In this document: piece by piece, positions 16,878 through 24,614 of the stretch | Position numbering within the stretch: the stretch's first letter is position 1 | Layout of the letters: every line of letters starts with the position of its first letter | Assembly (NCBI GenBank): GCA_034437515.1 | Contig: DAOTTX010000122.1 | Location: forward strand, 1 to 45,106 | Length of the DNA: 45,106 nt | Direction: 5' to 3' | Origin: DAOTTX01 sp034437515 | GTDB taxonomy: Bacteria > Chloroflexota > Anaerolineae > Aggregatilineales > Phototrophicaceae | Notes under the pieces: model-generated | What the model was told of the DNA's origin: nothing | What the model saw: only the letters and a program-made list of their open reading frames with translations | Database searches by the model: none | Program-made: the position numbers and the translations under genes

Positions 16878-18002
16878 CTAATCTCCCAGGTTGGTGCCGA
16901 CGCTGCGGGCCGCGTCGATCCAGGGATGGTCAATCGGGACGTTCTTTCGCTTGCCGACCACATCTTCCAGCGGCACGGCTTCGACACCTTCACCGCGTGA
17001 GGCAACCATCACGCCATAATGCCCTTGCTCGATGAAATCTGCACAGGCCGTGCCTAACCGGGTCGCCAGCAGACGATCCGCCGGGGACGGGATGCCACCA
17101 CGTTGCACATGCCCCAAGATGGTCACCCGTGATTCGAGTCCGGTCAGTTTTTCGAGCCTTTCGGTCAGGTCGTGTGTGCTGCGAGCACGATCTTTTTCGA
17201 TCCTTTTCACCTCTTCTTTGGCGGCCTTGCGATCTTTTTTCTTCTCGGCGTTGGCTTTATGGTCTTTCGCCGCTTCGAGTTGCTGCGCTACTTCTTTCGA
17301 CATCGCGCCTTCGCTTACCGCGACAATGCTAAAGTGCTTACCACCCCGGCTGCGGGTGGTGATCGACTCCGCGACTTTATCAATGTCGTATGGGATCTCA
17401 GGGATGAGAATCACGTCTGCACCACCGGCGATGCCCGCGCCAAGTGCCAGCCAGCCGGTGTTATGCCCCATAATTTCCACCACGATGATGCGATGGTGGC
17501 TGTGTGCGGTGCTGTGTAAGCGATCAATCGCTTCAGTGGCGATCTGCAAAGCGGTGTCGAAGCCGAAGGTGACATCGGTCATGCCGACATCGTTGTCGAT
17601 GGTCTTCGGTAGTGTAACCACATTCATCCCGGCTTGGTGCAGCCGGAAGGCGTTTTTCTGGGTGCCGCCCCCGCCCAAACACACCAGACAATCCAGATGA
17701 TGCTTTTCGTAGTTCTCTTTCATGGCTTCGGTCATATCGAGCTTTTTACTACCGACGGGCATCTTATGTGGCTTATCCCGGCTGGTACCGAGGATCGTCC
17801 CACCGGCGGTCAAAATGCCGGAAAGCGCCCGACTGTTGAGATCGATAATACGATTTTCCATCAACCCTCGAAAGCCATCTCGAAAGCCAATGATGCGCAT
17901 GTCATAATCGTTCATCGCCGCCTTACCCACCCCGCGAATTGCCGCGTTCAGGCCGGGGCTGTCGCCGCCAGCGGTCAGAATACCGATAGATTTGCTAGTC
18001 AT
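16878..18002 (-). CDS. pfkA: 6-phosphofructokinase, atypical nucleotide loop
   Basis: A 374-residue phosphofructokinase. GILTAGGDSPGLNA (7-20), GGTILGTSR (67-75), the catalytic PKTIDND (132-138), MGHNTGW (178-184) and LGHVQRGG (296-303) are all present, so it should phosphorylate fructose 6-phosphate in glycolysis. Two things are odd. The loop that reads GGDGS in the E. coli enzyme is GGGGT here (110-114), so the Mg-binding aspartate is glycine. The lysine in PKTIDND is typical of PPi-dependent and mixed enzymes, while the glycine after the missing Asp is typical of ATP enzymes, so the phosphate donor is uncertain. A Lys/Glu-rich helical insertion of about 35 residues (240-275) precedes the effector/substrate loop. 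Confidence 0.85.
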   Translation of the reverse strand: MTSKSIGILTAGGDSPGLNAAIRGVGKAAMNDYDMRIIGFRDGFRGLMENRIIDLNSRALSGILTAGGTILGTSRDKPHKMPVGSKKLDMTEAMKENYEKHHLDCLVCLGGGGTQKNAFRLHQAGMNVVTLPKTIDNDVGMTDVTFGFDTALQIATEAIDRLHSTAHSHHRIIVVEIMGHNTGWLALGAGIAGGADVILIPEIPYDIDKVAESITTRSRGGKHFSIVAVSEGAMSKEVAQQLEAAKDHKANAEKKKDRKAAKEEVKRIEKDRARSTHDLTERLEKLTGLESRVTILGHVQRGGIPSPADRLLATRLGTACADFIEQGHYGVMVASRGEGVEAVPLEDVVGKRKNVPIDHPWIDAARSVGTNLGD

Positions 18003-18120
18003 TGCAATAATCCTTTATTTTATCGACGCTATGCCAATCCTACCGTGTTAAGTGGGGGTTAAGCAAACGAACGTCTCCAAGTGCAGCGTTCGGGGGGTCG
18101 CCAAGATGTGGCGCGGGGCA

Positions 18121-18164
18121 GGGGATGAGGACTAAAAGGCAATTCCACCAATTCCGGTAGAATG
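18121..18164. repeat. Interspersed repeat, copy 1
   Basis: Begins GGGGATGAGGACTAAAAGGC and continues with a CACCAA core. It aligns with 22596-22638 at roughly 80% by eye with few gaps, in the same orientation and also in an intergenic region. Identity of the family is unknown. Confidence 0.5.
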
Positions 18165-18178
18165 TAACTTTAAGCTAG

Positions 18179-18200
18179 CGGACGCGCTGAAGCGCGTCCG
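18179..18200. repeat. Perfect hairpin, 10-bp arms
   Basis: CGGACGCGCT (18179-18188) and AGCGCGTCCG (18191-18200) with a 2-nt centre. No T-run follows on either strand, so a REP-like element is more likely than a terminator. Confidence 0.5.
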
Positions 18201-18225
18201 AAATTCAAAGATCATCCTATCGCGT

Positions 18226-18475
18226 GGATACGTGAATAGATAACCCATAGGTGTCAATTTAGGCTTTTGGACCCCACCCGGTCTGACCTGCGGTCAGCAC
18301 ACCTGCTAATGCTTAGACGCTACTTTATTCGTGTATTTTGCGCCTTTGGGGGTGAAAGTCCCCCTTTCTCCGTCTACGGGGGTAAGGGGGATTTAGGGGG
18401 ATAGGGGTCAGAATAGCTGCATATTGAAGCACATCAGCTTAACTTGACACGTATGGGATACGTGAATAGATGACC
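18226..18475. repeat. 20-bp direct repeats flanking a 210-bp segment
   Basis: GGATACGTGAATAGATAACC at 18226-18245 recurs at 18456-18475 with one mismatch. The second copy is also part of a perfect hairpin, CACGTAT-GGG-ATACGTG (18448-18464). The segment between has no gene. It may be a small mobile or recombined element, or two copies of a protein-binding site. Confidence 0.5.
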
Positions 18476-18494
18476 ACTATACGACAACAGCCGC

Positions 18495-19187
18495 TTACGC
18501 GCCGCCTTCGTTGCTCCCCAATAGACGCTGCCGCCGTTCCTCAAGCTGACGTTCGACCTCAGTGTTACCAATCGCCTGTTCCACATCATCGGCGAGGTTG
18601 CGCGTTGCCATCTCAAGCCGTGCATCTTCGCGATCCAACCGTTGCCGGATCTTGTCCGCCATGCTGTTGATCTGCACATCGTTGGTGGTTGCCAGCCCGT
18701 CGAGGCTCTTGATCGTCTTGGTGGCGACCTGCTTGGCTTCCGCCAGTTCCATCAGTGCGATCAACTGCTCACGCTCTTGCTTGATCGTCGTGAGTTTCCC
18801 CTCAAGTTGCAAGCGCATCTTGAGCATCATCTGATATTGCTCTTCTTGCTGCTGCCACTGCTCATAATATTCTTGCGCCAGTTCTTGCTTGGTGTTGAGT
18901 TCTGACTGCGCCGCACCTGCGAGATCGTTCTTCCCACGTAAGATCAACGTGTCAATGTCGCGGTCTAGCTTTTCGGCAGCACCGGCAAATTCTTCGTACT
19001 TGCGTTTGAGCGTGCGCACCGTCCCGCCGACCGTCGCCGCGGAGTCTTCGAGTGCTTCCAGGTTTTTCTCAGCTTGACGGATGTATTCATCCATCACTTT
19101 TACGGAGTTCGCTTCTAGTGCGCTATCGATGATTGAATGCAAATTGGCATTAATCAGCGTGCGAACTTTGGACAGAAAAGAGGGCAT
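18495..19187 (-). CDS. pspA: PspA/IM30 family membrane-protection protein
   Basis: A 230-residue, almost wholly alpha-helical protein with an N-terminal amphipathic segment (FLSKVRTLINANLHSIID) and long coiled coils, typical of PspA/Vipp1. These ESCRT-III-like proteins polymerise on stressed inner membranes to limit proton leakage. The length matches the family and the C-terminus has no extension. It follows the hybrid kinase gene by 57 bp on the same strand, and a promoter-like pair lies in that gap, so it may be both co-transcribed and separately driven. A PspF-type enhancer regulator is absent; the nearby kinase and phosphatase are possible regulators. Confidence 0.9.
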   Translation of the reverse strand: MPSFLSKVRTLINANLHSIIDSALEANSVKVMDEYIRQAEKNLEALEDSAATVGGTVRTLKRKYEEFAGAAEKLDRDIDTLILRGKNDLAGAAQSELNTKQELAQEYYEQWQQQEEQYQMMLKMRLQLEGKLTTIKQEREQLIALMELAEAKQVATKTIKSLDGLATTNDVQINSMADKIRQRLDREDARLEMATRNLADDVEQAIGNTEVERQLEERRQRLLGSNEGGA

Positions 19188-19232
19188 CTAAGATTTCCTT
19201 TCGCGATTTAATTGAAGTATGTTTCGACTCGC

Positions 19233-19259
19233 ATTATAACATGATTATATGGTCGGCAA
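19233..19259 (-). promoter_or_regulatory. Candidate pspA promoter
   Basis: On the - strand, TTGCCG (19254-19259), 15 bp, TATAAT (19233-19238), about 45 bp before the pspA ATG. The spacing is short; reading the -35 as CTTGCC gives 16 bp. The -35 box overlaps the end of the upstream kinase gene. Confidence 0.45.
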
Positions 19260-20363
19260 GGTGATGATGAACGTACTTCCCTCGCCGTAGACACTCTTGA
19301 CATCAACCCGTCCCTCGTGCAGATCAACCAGATGTTTGACGAGCGCCAATCCACTACCCGCGCCCTGGTCTTCGTGCTGCTCCCGGTCTACCTGATAAAA
19401 GGTCTCCCAGATGTGGTTAAGTTGATCCTGTGGGATGCCCCGTCCCTGGTCAATGATTTTGATCGCCAGTTCGTCGTCCTCCGGGGTGACCTCGATCTCG
19501 ATCGGGTCAGTAGGTTCGCTAAACTTCACGGCGTTGTCTAGCAATTCACGGATGACGATCATCAGATATTCGCGATCCCCCATCACCGAGGGCAGCGGCA
19601 CTTTCATTTCGAGGTTACAGGTATGCTGCATTTGCTCGCGGTCCATCACACGGTCGTGTGCCTGCTGGATGACGACCTCAAGGTTGGTGATCTCATGCTT
19701 GCGCCACTCAAAGGTGGTGGCGGCATCACCCGTTTCCAGCTCGACCATCATGATGAAGTTCTCGATAAGGCGGCGCAGGCGATCCGCACCGGTGTTGATC
19801 TCCTTCAAGAACATGATCAGCTCTTCTTCGTTCATGTCGTCAACGCTCTGGCGATTTTCCTGGAGCATATCTGCATAGGCGACGACTAACGTCAGTGGGG
19901 TACGAAACTCATGATTCAGAATGGTCAGGATACGCCGTTTGATCCCCTCTAGCGCGTTCGTCTGTTCCTCGACATAGTCCCGTTTGCGGCGTAGCTTGGC
20001 CTCCACCGCCACCAGCAGGTCGTCGGCGTCAAACGGCTTGATGAGGTAATCGTCCACACCGAGCTTTTTGCCATCGTGGACATCGCGCTTTTCACCTCGC
20101 GCCGTCAGGAAGATGAAAGGGATGGTCACCCAGGCCTGATTCTCGCGCACCACTTTTAAGAGTTCGAGGCCGTCCACATAAGGCATCATAATATCGGAGA
20201 CGATGAGATCCGGCAGATGATCGCCGGCTTCGTTGAGTATCTTCAATGCTTCTCGACCATGCTTCGCGGTTACAACTTCATATTCGTCAAGTTCTAGAAT
20301 GTCACGGATGCCCAATAGAAGGTTGGGTTCGTCTTCTACAACTAAAATTTTCACCTTATCCAT
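19245..20363 (-). CDS. Response regulator-histidine kinase hybrid (REC-HisKA-HATPase)
   Basis: A 372-residue soluble signalling protein. The N-terminal receiver domain (5-125) has the acidic pocket EDE, phospho-acceptor Asp57 in SDIMMP and a late Lys109. A short coiled linker leads to a HisKA domain with His151 in LNHEFRTPL, then a HATPase with DNAVKF, DQGRGIP and GSGLALVKHL motifs. There is no membrane segment and no output domain, so it probably takes phosphate from a partner on Asp57 and passes signal by its own kinase. Position between a PP2C-like phosphatase and pspA suggests envelope-stress signalling (inference). Confidence 0.9.
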   Translation of the reverse strand: MDKVKILVVEDEPNLLLGIRDILELDEYEVVTAKHGREALKILNEAGDHLPDLIVSDIMMPYVDGLELLKVVRENQAWVTIPFIFLTARGEKRDVHDGKKLGVDDYLIKPFDADDLLVAVEAKLRRKRDYVEEQTNALEGIKRRILTILNHEFRTPLTLVVAYADMLQENRQSVDDMNEEELIMFLKEINTGADRLRRLIENFIMMVELETGDAATTFEWRKHEITNLEVVIQQAHDRVMDREQMQHTCNLEMKVPLPSVMGDREYLMIVIRELLDNAVKFSEPTDPIEIEVTPEDDELAIKIIDQGRGIPQDQLNHIWETFYQVDREQHEDQGAGSGLALVKHLVDLHEGRVDVKSVYGEGSTFIITLPTI

Positions 20364-20412
20364 AAGGGAGTGATCCTCAGCCTAAATTGTCTTTCTGATG
20401 TTTAGTACCTGT

Positions 20413-20418
20413 ATTATA
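20413..20418 (-). promoter_or_regulatory. Candidate -10 box for the hybrid kinase gene
   Basis: TATAAT on the - strand, 50 bp upstream of the kinase ATG at 20363, within the 93-bp gap to the phosphatase gene. No good -35 box; may need an activator. Confidence 0.3.
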
Positions 20419-20456
20419 AGCCCCATTGGGATTCATGTGCCTTTATCTTAACAAGG

Positions 20457-21407
20457 TTAGGAAATCCTAATCAATAGTGCGGTTGCGTCATCGTGTGGTT
20501 TCAACCGGGGATAGCGGTCACAGGCAAAGTCAGCGATTTCTGCCGCACGCAGCCGGTCGTAATATCCCCTCAACCCGTCCGTCTCGATCAACGCACGCAT
20601 TTTGTGTAACCGCTGTGTGACCTGCGCCTCACTTTCGTCCGCTTCGGCAGGCCACAGAAAGCCATCCGTACACACCAGCACTGCCGCTACATCCTCTAGC
20701 ATGATCTGTCCCCCTTCGGCATAGTCTGTCATCTCTGGTAAGCCGTTGACCACACCCACACCACCACCGGGCGTGCCGGTTACATCACGGTAATTGTGAT
20801 ACACCCGGCGGGCGATCATCTGTTGCTGGATGTCACCCTCGTTCAGCAGACCTGACGGCGAAGCAAGTCCCCGCTCCGATTGTAGCGCCTTGAGCCGTGT
20901 GTACATCTCGCCCCTGCTGCTGCGCCCCTCACCACCAACGGCGACGGTCACCGTGCCGTCATTATGGAACAGCAATAATGACGTATCACCGAGATGTACG
21001 TAAAACAATTGTCTCTGCTTGATGCGAACCAGCGTCAGCACACAGGCTGGCAGCGCGGCCCGCCCATAACGAGGATCATCGACGTAGGCTGACAGCGCAT
21101 CCTCACGCCAGACAATCGACTCGAAGCGCCCATAATACGCGAGGATATTTTCTCGCAGCGAGCTATTCGCCTCGGTGAGCATCTCATACAGGGGCAACCG
21201 GACGGTCAACCCGAAGCGGTCGCGGACGTGCCGAGCCGCATAAGCCGCACCGGTCAATTCACCGAGCAACGGCGCGAGTATTTGCGCGGTCATGACGCTG
21301 GTCGCCCCGTCGATTGCAGCCGCCGTCAGCGAGATGTCATCAGCGTGCAGGAAGAACGTATCTTCGTTCAGGTCAGCGCCCGGTTCGCAGAGGATCTCGA
21401 CTTGCAT
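20457..21407 (-). CDS. PP2C-like protein phosphatase domain protein
   Basis: A 316-residue protein with diverged PP2C/SpoIIE-type metal motifs: NED (14-16), DGATS (33-37), LGDTSLL, CTDGF and a C-terminal DDATALL. These supply the acidic residues that bind two Mn/Mg ions in serine/threonine phosphatases. A Ser/Thr protein phosphatase role is likely; the target is unknown. Its ATG overlaps the homoserine dehydrogenase stop codon by one base (TGATG), so the two are translationally coupled despite unrelated functions. Confidence 0.75.
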   Translation of the reverse strand: MQVEILCEPGADLNEDTFFLHADDISLTAAAIDGATSVMTAQILAPLLGELTGAAYAARHVRDRFGLTVRLPLYEMLTEANSSLRENILAYYGRFESIVWREDALSAYVDDPRYGRAALPACVLTLVRIKQRQLFYVHLGDTSLLLFHNDGTVTVAVGGEGRSSRGEMYTRLKALQSERGLASPSGLLNEGDIQQQMIARRVYHNYRDVTGTPGGGVGVVNGLPEMTDYAEGGQIMLEDVAAVLVCTDGFLWPAEADESEAQVTQRLHKMRALIETDGLRGYYDRLRAAEIADFACDRYPRLKPHDDATALLIRIS

Positions 21408-22384
21408 CAGGGGGCGATGTCCAGCAGATCCGCGAGGATGGCAAAGCCGGTTTCGCGTCCACCTGCCCCCGGCCCGGTGAGCGTGACCGTGCCCAGCACA
21501 TCCGTCTGAAGGCTGATCGCGTTTGTCGTCCCGCTGACGTGTGCCAGTGGATCATCAAGCGGCACCTGCACCGGCGCAACCCACGCCCCATCCGCGTCAA
21601 TCTCCGCTACCAACTTGTAACGCATCCCCGCCGCTTTCGCCATCTGGATCATCGCCGGGGTGATCGCCGTAATGCCCGTTACCGAGATCGCGTCCAGTGA
21701 CAAAGCCTGATCGAATAACACCGCGCTGAGGATCATCGCCTTTGCCGCCGCGTCCCAGCCTTCGACGTCGCCGCCGGGGTCGCTCTCCACGTAGCCCCTG
21801 GCCTGCGCGTCGTGCAGCGCGTCCTCATATGTGCGCCCCGCTTCCATCAGGCTGAGCATGTAATTTGTCGTCCCGTTGAGGATGCCGCGCACGCGCTCGA
21901 TTTTGCAGCAGTCGAAGTATTGCTGCCCCAGTCGCAAAGCTGGCGTCCCCGCCATGACCGTCGCTTCTGCACGGAGTTGACGTCCGTTGGCCTGCGCCCG
22001 TGCTTGCAGTTGTGTGTAGGCCAGCGCCACCGGACCCTTGTTAGCGAGGATCAGATGTTTGCCACAATCGAGTGCGGTCAGGCACAGGTCGAGCGCGGGC
22101 TGCCCGGTTTTTAAGTTGGTCGGGCTGGCTTCGACCAGCACATCGGCCTCGGCCTGTCTGGCGATGCGCGTGGCGTCCCAACCGCGCTTTAAGGCTACGC
22201 TATCGGGATAGTCGTGCAGCGTTTCGACCGCCAGCAGCGCGTCAAGGTCAAGACCGGTTGGGTCATAGAGAGTCCCGCGTGAGCCGGTCACGACGGCGAC
22301 CAGCCGGATCTCGCGAGGCATTTTGTGAAGCAATTCGACAAAGCCGCGTCCGACGGTGCCGAAGCCGATAAGTGCAACATTCAT
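21407..22384 (-). CDS. hom: Homoserine dehydrogenase
   Basis: A 325-residue NAD(P)-dependent homoserine dehydrogenase, which reduces aspartate semialdehyde to homoserine for threonine and methionine synthesis. Visible are the Rossmann motif GFGTVGRG (7-14), NKGP (115-118), the NGTTNY signature (170-175) and DPGGDVEGWDAA with catalytic acidic residues. It lacks the C-terminal ACT domain of feedback-inhibited enzymes, so threonine inhibition through ACT is not expected. ATG 22384 has AGGA at 8 nt; the open frame runs upstream to 22429 without support. It may head a - strand operon with the phosphatase, hybrid kinase and pspA. Confidence 0.9.
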   Translation of the reverse strand: MNVALIGFGTVGRGFVELLHKMPREIRLVAVVTGSRGTLYDPTGLDLDALLAVETLHDYPDSVALKRGWDATRIARQAEADVLVEASPTNLKTGQPALDLCLTALDCGKHLILANKGPVALAYTQLQARAQANGRQLRAEATVMAGTPALRLGQQYFDCCKIERVRGILNGTTNYMLSLMEAGRTYEDALHDAQARGYVESDPGGDVEGWDAAAKAMILSAVLFDQALSLDAISVTGITAITPAMIQMAKAAGMRYKLVAEIDADGAWVAPVQVPLDDPLAHVSGTTNAISLQTDVLGTVTLTGPGAGGRETGFAILADLLDIAP

Positions 22385-22773
22385 AAAGATTATCCTGCGC
22401 TTGTACGGGCGATCCCGGCAACTATACAAAATCTCGCCGAGCGTGGCAATGATACCTGATTGACTTGTGCGCGATCAAACATGAGTCACAACCACAGGGC
22501 GATTGTATCAAAATATACCTGACTGTACGGTCTGGTTCTGGTGAACGCTTAACGCCCTCTCTAAATCTCACTCGTAGCTGCGGGAAAGGCGACCGGGGGA
22601 TGAAGGCCAGAAGGCCATTTCACCAAAACGTTAGAACGAGGACTTTTACAGTGGTGACGATCCTTAACCGCTCTACGAACGAAATCCCAACCGCACAGGT
22701 TTAGAGATTCAGGCTATATACGTTTATACTGAATAGGAACTCTAATTTTTAGGACACAAGAGGTTCCGCCCGC
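22385..22773. other. 389-bp divergent spacer without a gene
   Basis: Lies between homoserine dehydrogenase (-) and cheW (+) and must hold both promoters. No consensus -35/-10 pair stands out; TTTATACT near 22718 could be a -10 for cheW. An interspersed repeat copy lies at 22596-22638. An 79-codon frame at 22465 has no protein-like features. Confidence 0.45.
22596..22638. repeat. Interspersed repeat, copy 2
   Basis: Same orientation as the stretch at 18121-18164. Shared elements are GGGGATGA, AAGGC-ATT, CACCAA and TAGAA in order. Intergenic in both places. Confidence 0.5.
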
Positions 22774-23346
22774 GTGACCGACGAAAACATCGACTGGCGT
22801 CAGATCTGGGACGACCTGAACTGGGACGACGAACATCAGCAGGTCGTGATGCAAGAACGGCTCAAGAAACGCGCCCAACAATACGCACAAAGTGACGAGG
22901 ACGCGACAGACCGCAACTTACCGGCACAGACGGTGCTGTCCTTCGATCTCGGTACAGAGACCTACGCCATTGATGTGATGCTGGTGCGCGAGGTGCGCGC
23001 GCTGAGTCGCATCACACCTGTGCCGGGCACGCCCGCGTTCTATCGCGGCGTGGTCAACATTCGCGGTAAGATCATCACCGCGCTGGATTTACGCGCCTTC
23101 TTCGACATCGAGGCTGATCCCCGGCGAATACCGGGAGAGCTGATCGTCGTGCGGGCTGAGGTGCTGGAAGTTGGCTTTCTGGCGCATCACGTTCGTGATG
23201 TGGTGACCTTGCCGGAAAACCAGATCGAACCGATGGACGACTTGCGCTACGTCACCGGTATGGGGCCGGGGCGCTTGGTGCTGTTGGATGCGGCGCATAT
23301 GCTGGACGATGAACGCTTGATTGTAGGTGGGGTAGACGAACGATGA
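22774..23346 (+). CDS. cheW: CheW-like chemotaxis coupling protein
   Basis: A 190-residue CheW with an acidic N-terminal extension of about 45 residues before the domain. The CheW fold is seen in VLSFDLGTETYAIDV, VREVRALSRITPVPGTP and the NIRGKIITALDLR strand that contacts CheA and receptors. It couples chemoreceptor and CheA. GTG start at 22774 with AAGAGGT upstream. Its stop overlaps the receptor ATG (ATGA), so synthesis is coupled. Confidence 0.9.
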   Translation: MTDENIDWRQIWDDLNWDDEHQQVVMQERLKKRAQQYAQSDEDATDRNLPAQTVLSFDLGTETYAIDVMLVREVRALSRITPVPGTPAFYRGVVNIRGKIITALDLRAFFDIEADPRRIPGELIVVRAEVLEVGFLAHHVRDVVTLPENQIEPMDDLRYVTGMGPGRLVLLDAAHMLDDERLIVGGVDER

Positions 23347-24614
23347 CTCGAGACACACAAGAATTTCCTTCGATTGACCCGGTCGCGGACGAGGAAAACA
23401 CCGCCGACCAATTTTTCGCGCTGTTGCGCAACGGCATTGTGCTTTCCGTCGGGATGGCGTCGTTCGTCCCGGCGTTGTTTATCGCCCTGTACGTCATCGC
23501 TTCACAACCGGATGCGAACCCGGTGATCTTGCTGGTGATGGCGTTCGTGATGCTGCTGCTCGGCCTGGCGTTCGGTGTGTTCGTCTACAGCCGCAGCTAC
23601 CGCCGCATCGACCGCACGTTGAGCGACTACGCCGACACCCTGGAGCGCATCGCCGCCGGGGACTTACGCGAGCGCCTCAACATCCCGGACTTAGACACCG
23701 CCACCCGTGAAGGCCGTATCGCGGTCGGCCTGGGGCAGACCATCAACCGCACGCTCGACCGCTTGCAGGACGTGATCGTGGAGATCAACAACGCCCTGCA
23801 ACGCATCGATAAGGACACGCAGGCCATCCTAGACGCGACCTCCCGCCAGATCGTGATGGCGAACGAACAGGACGCCGTCGTCACCGAGACCACCGCCACC
23901 GTGAACGAGGTCCGCGCCACCGTGACCGAGACGGCAGAACGCGCCCAGAGCGTAGCGGAAACGGCGCAGGTCTCCGTCGATATTTCCAAAGCGGGGACGG
24001 AAGCCGTCTCCGAGACCATCACCGGCATGGAGATGATCCGGCATCGTGTGGAGGACATCGCCGATAACATCCTCGTGCTTTCCGAACACACGCAGCAGAT
24101 CGGGGAGATCATCGCGGCAGTGAACAACCTCGCCGACCAATCACGGATGCTGGCGCTCAACGCTTCGGTAGAAGCCGCCCGCGCCGGCGAAGAAGGCAAG
24201 GGCTTCGCGGTGGTGGCGATGGAGGTGCGCAACCTCGCTGACCAGAATCGGGACGCAACCGTGCAGGTGCGCGAAATCCTCGGTGAGATCCAGCGCGCGA
24301 CCAACGGCGCGGTCATGGTCACTGAAGAAGGGAGCAAAGGCGTAGACGCCGGGCAGGGGCTGGTCAACCGCGCCGGGGACTCGATCCGCGATCTGGCCTC
24401 TGCCATCGAAGAGGCGGCGATGGCAGCCATGCAGATCGCCGCCAGCACACGCCAGCAGACCATCGGCATGGATCAACTGACGGACGCGATGCGAACGATC
24501 AAACACGCCACCACAGAAACCGTCAGCAGCACCATGCAGGTCGAGGCCAGCGTGCAGCGTCTACGTGAGGCGGCGGAGCGCGTCAACGATGTCATCAAGG
24601 GGCTGCGGCTGTGA
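23343..24614 (+). CDS. Methyl-accepting chemotaxis protein without an outer sensor domain
   Basis: A 423-residue chemoreceptor. Two membrane helices (about 30-52 and 60-83) are joined by an eight-residue loop, so there is no periplasmic ligand domain. A HAMP domain (84-135) and the long signalling coiled coil follow, with the conserved hairpin tip LALNASVEAARAGE and EVRNLADQ around 265-300. No CheR-docking pentapeptide is seen at the C-terminus. Sensing is probably through the membrane, HAMP or another protein. Overlaps cheW and cheA by 4 bp on each side. Confidence 0.9.
   Translation: MTRDTQEFPSIDPVADEENTADQFFALLRNGIVLSVGMASFVPALFIALYVIASQPDANPVILLVMAFVMLLLGLAFGVFVYSRSYRRIDRTLSDYADTLERIAAGDLRERLNIPDLDTATREGRIAVGLGQTINRTLDRLQDVIVEINNALQRIDKDTQAILDATSRQIVMANEQDAVVTETTATVNEVRATVTETAERAQSVAETAQVSVDISKAGTEAVSETITGMEMIRHRVEDIADNILVLSEHTQQIGEIIAAVNNLADQSRMLALNASVEAARAGEEGKGFAVVAMEVRNLADQNRDATVQVREILGEIQRATNGAVMVTEEGSKGVDAGQGLVNRAGDSIRDLASAIEEAAMAAMQIAASTRQQTIGMDQLTDAMRTIKHATTETVSSTMQVEASVQRLREAAERVNDVIKGLRL

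Larger units (their letters stand above)
18003..18494. other. Gene-free 492-bp spacer packed with short repeats
   Basis: Between phosphofructokinase and pspA. No protein-coding frame is convincing. It holds a stretch related to one at 22.6 kb, a 10-bp-arm hairpin (18179-18200), a pair of 20-bp direct repeats (18226 and 18456), a 6-bp dyad (18283-18297) and an alternating C5/G5 tract (18345-18405). It looks like a landing site for small non-autonomous repeats. Confidence 0.6.
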
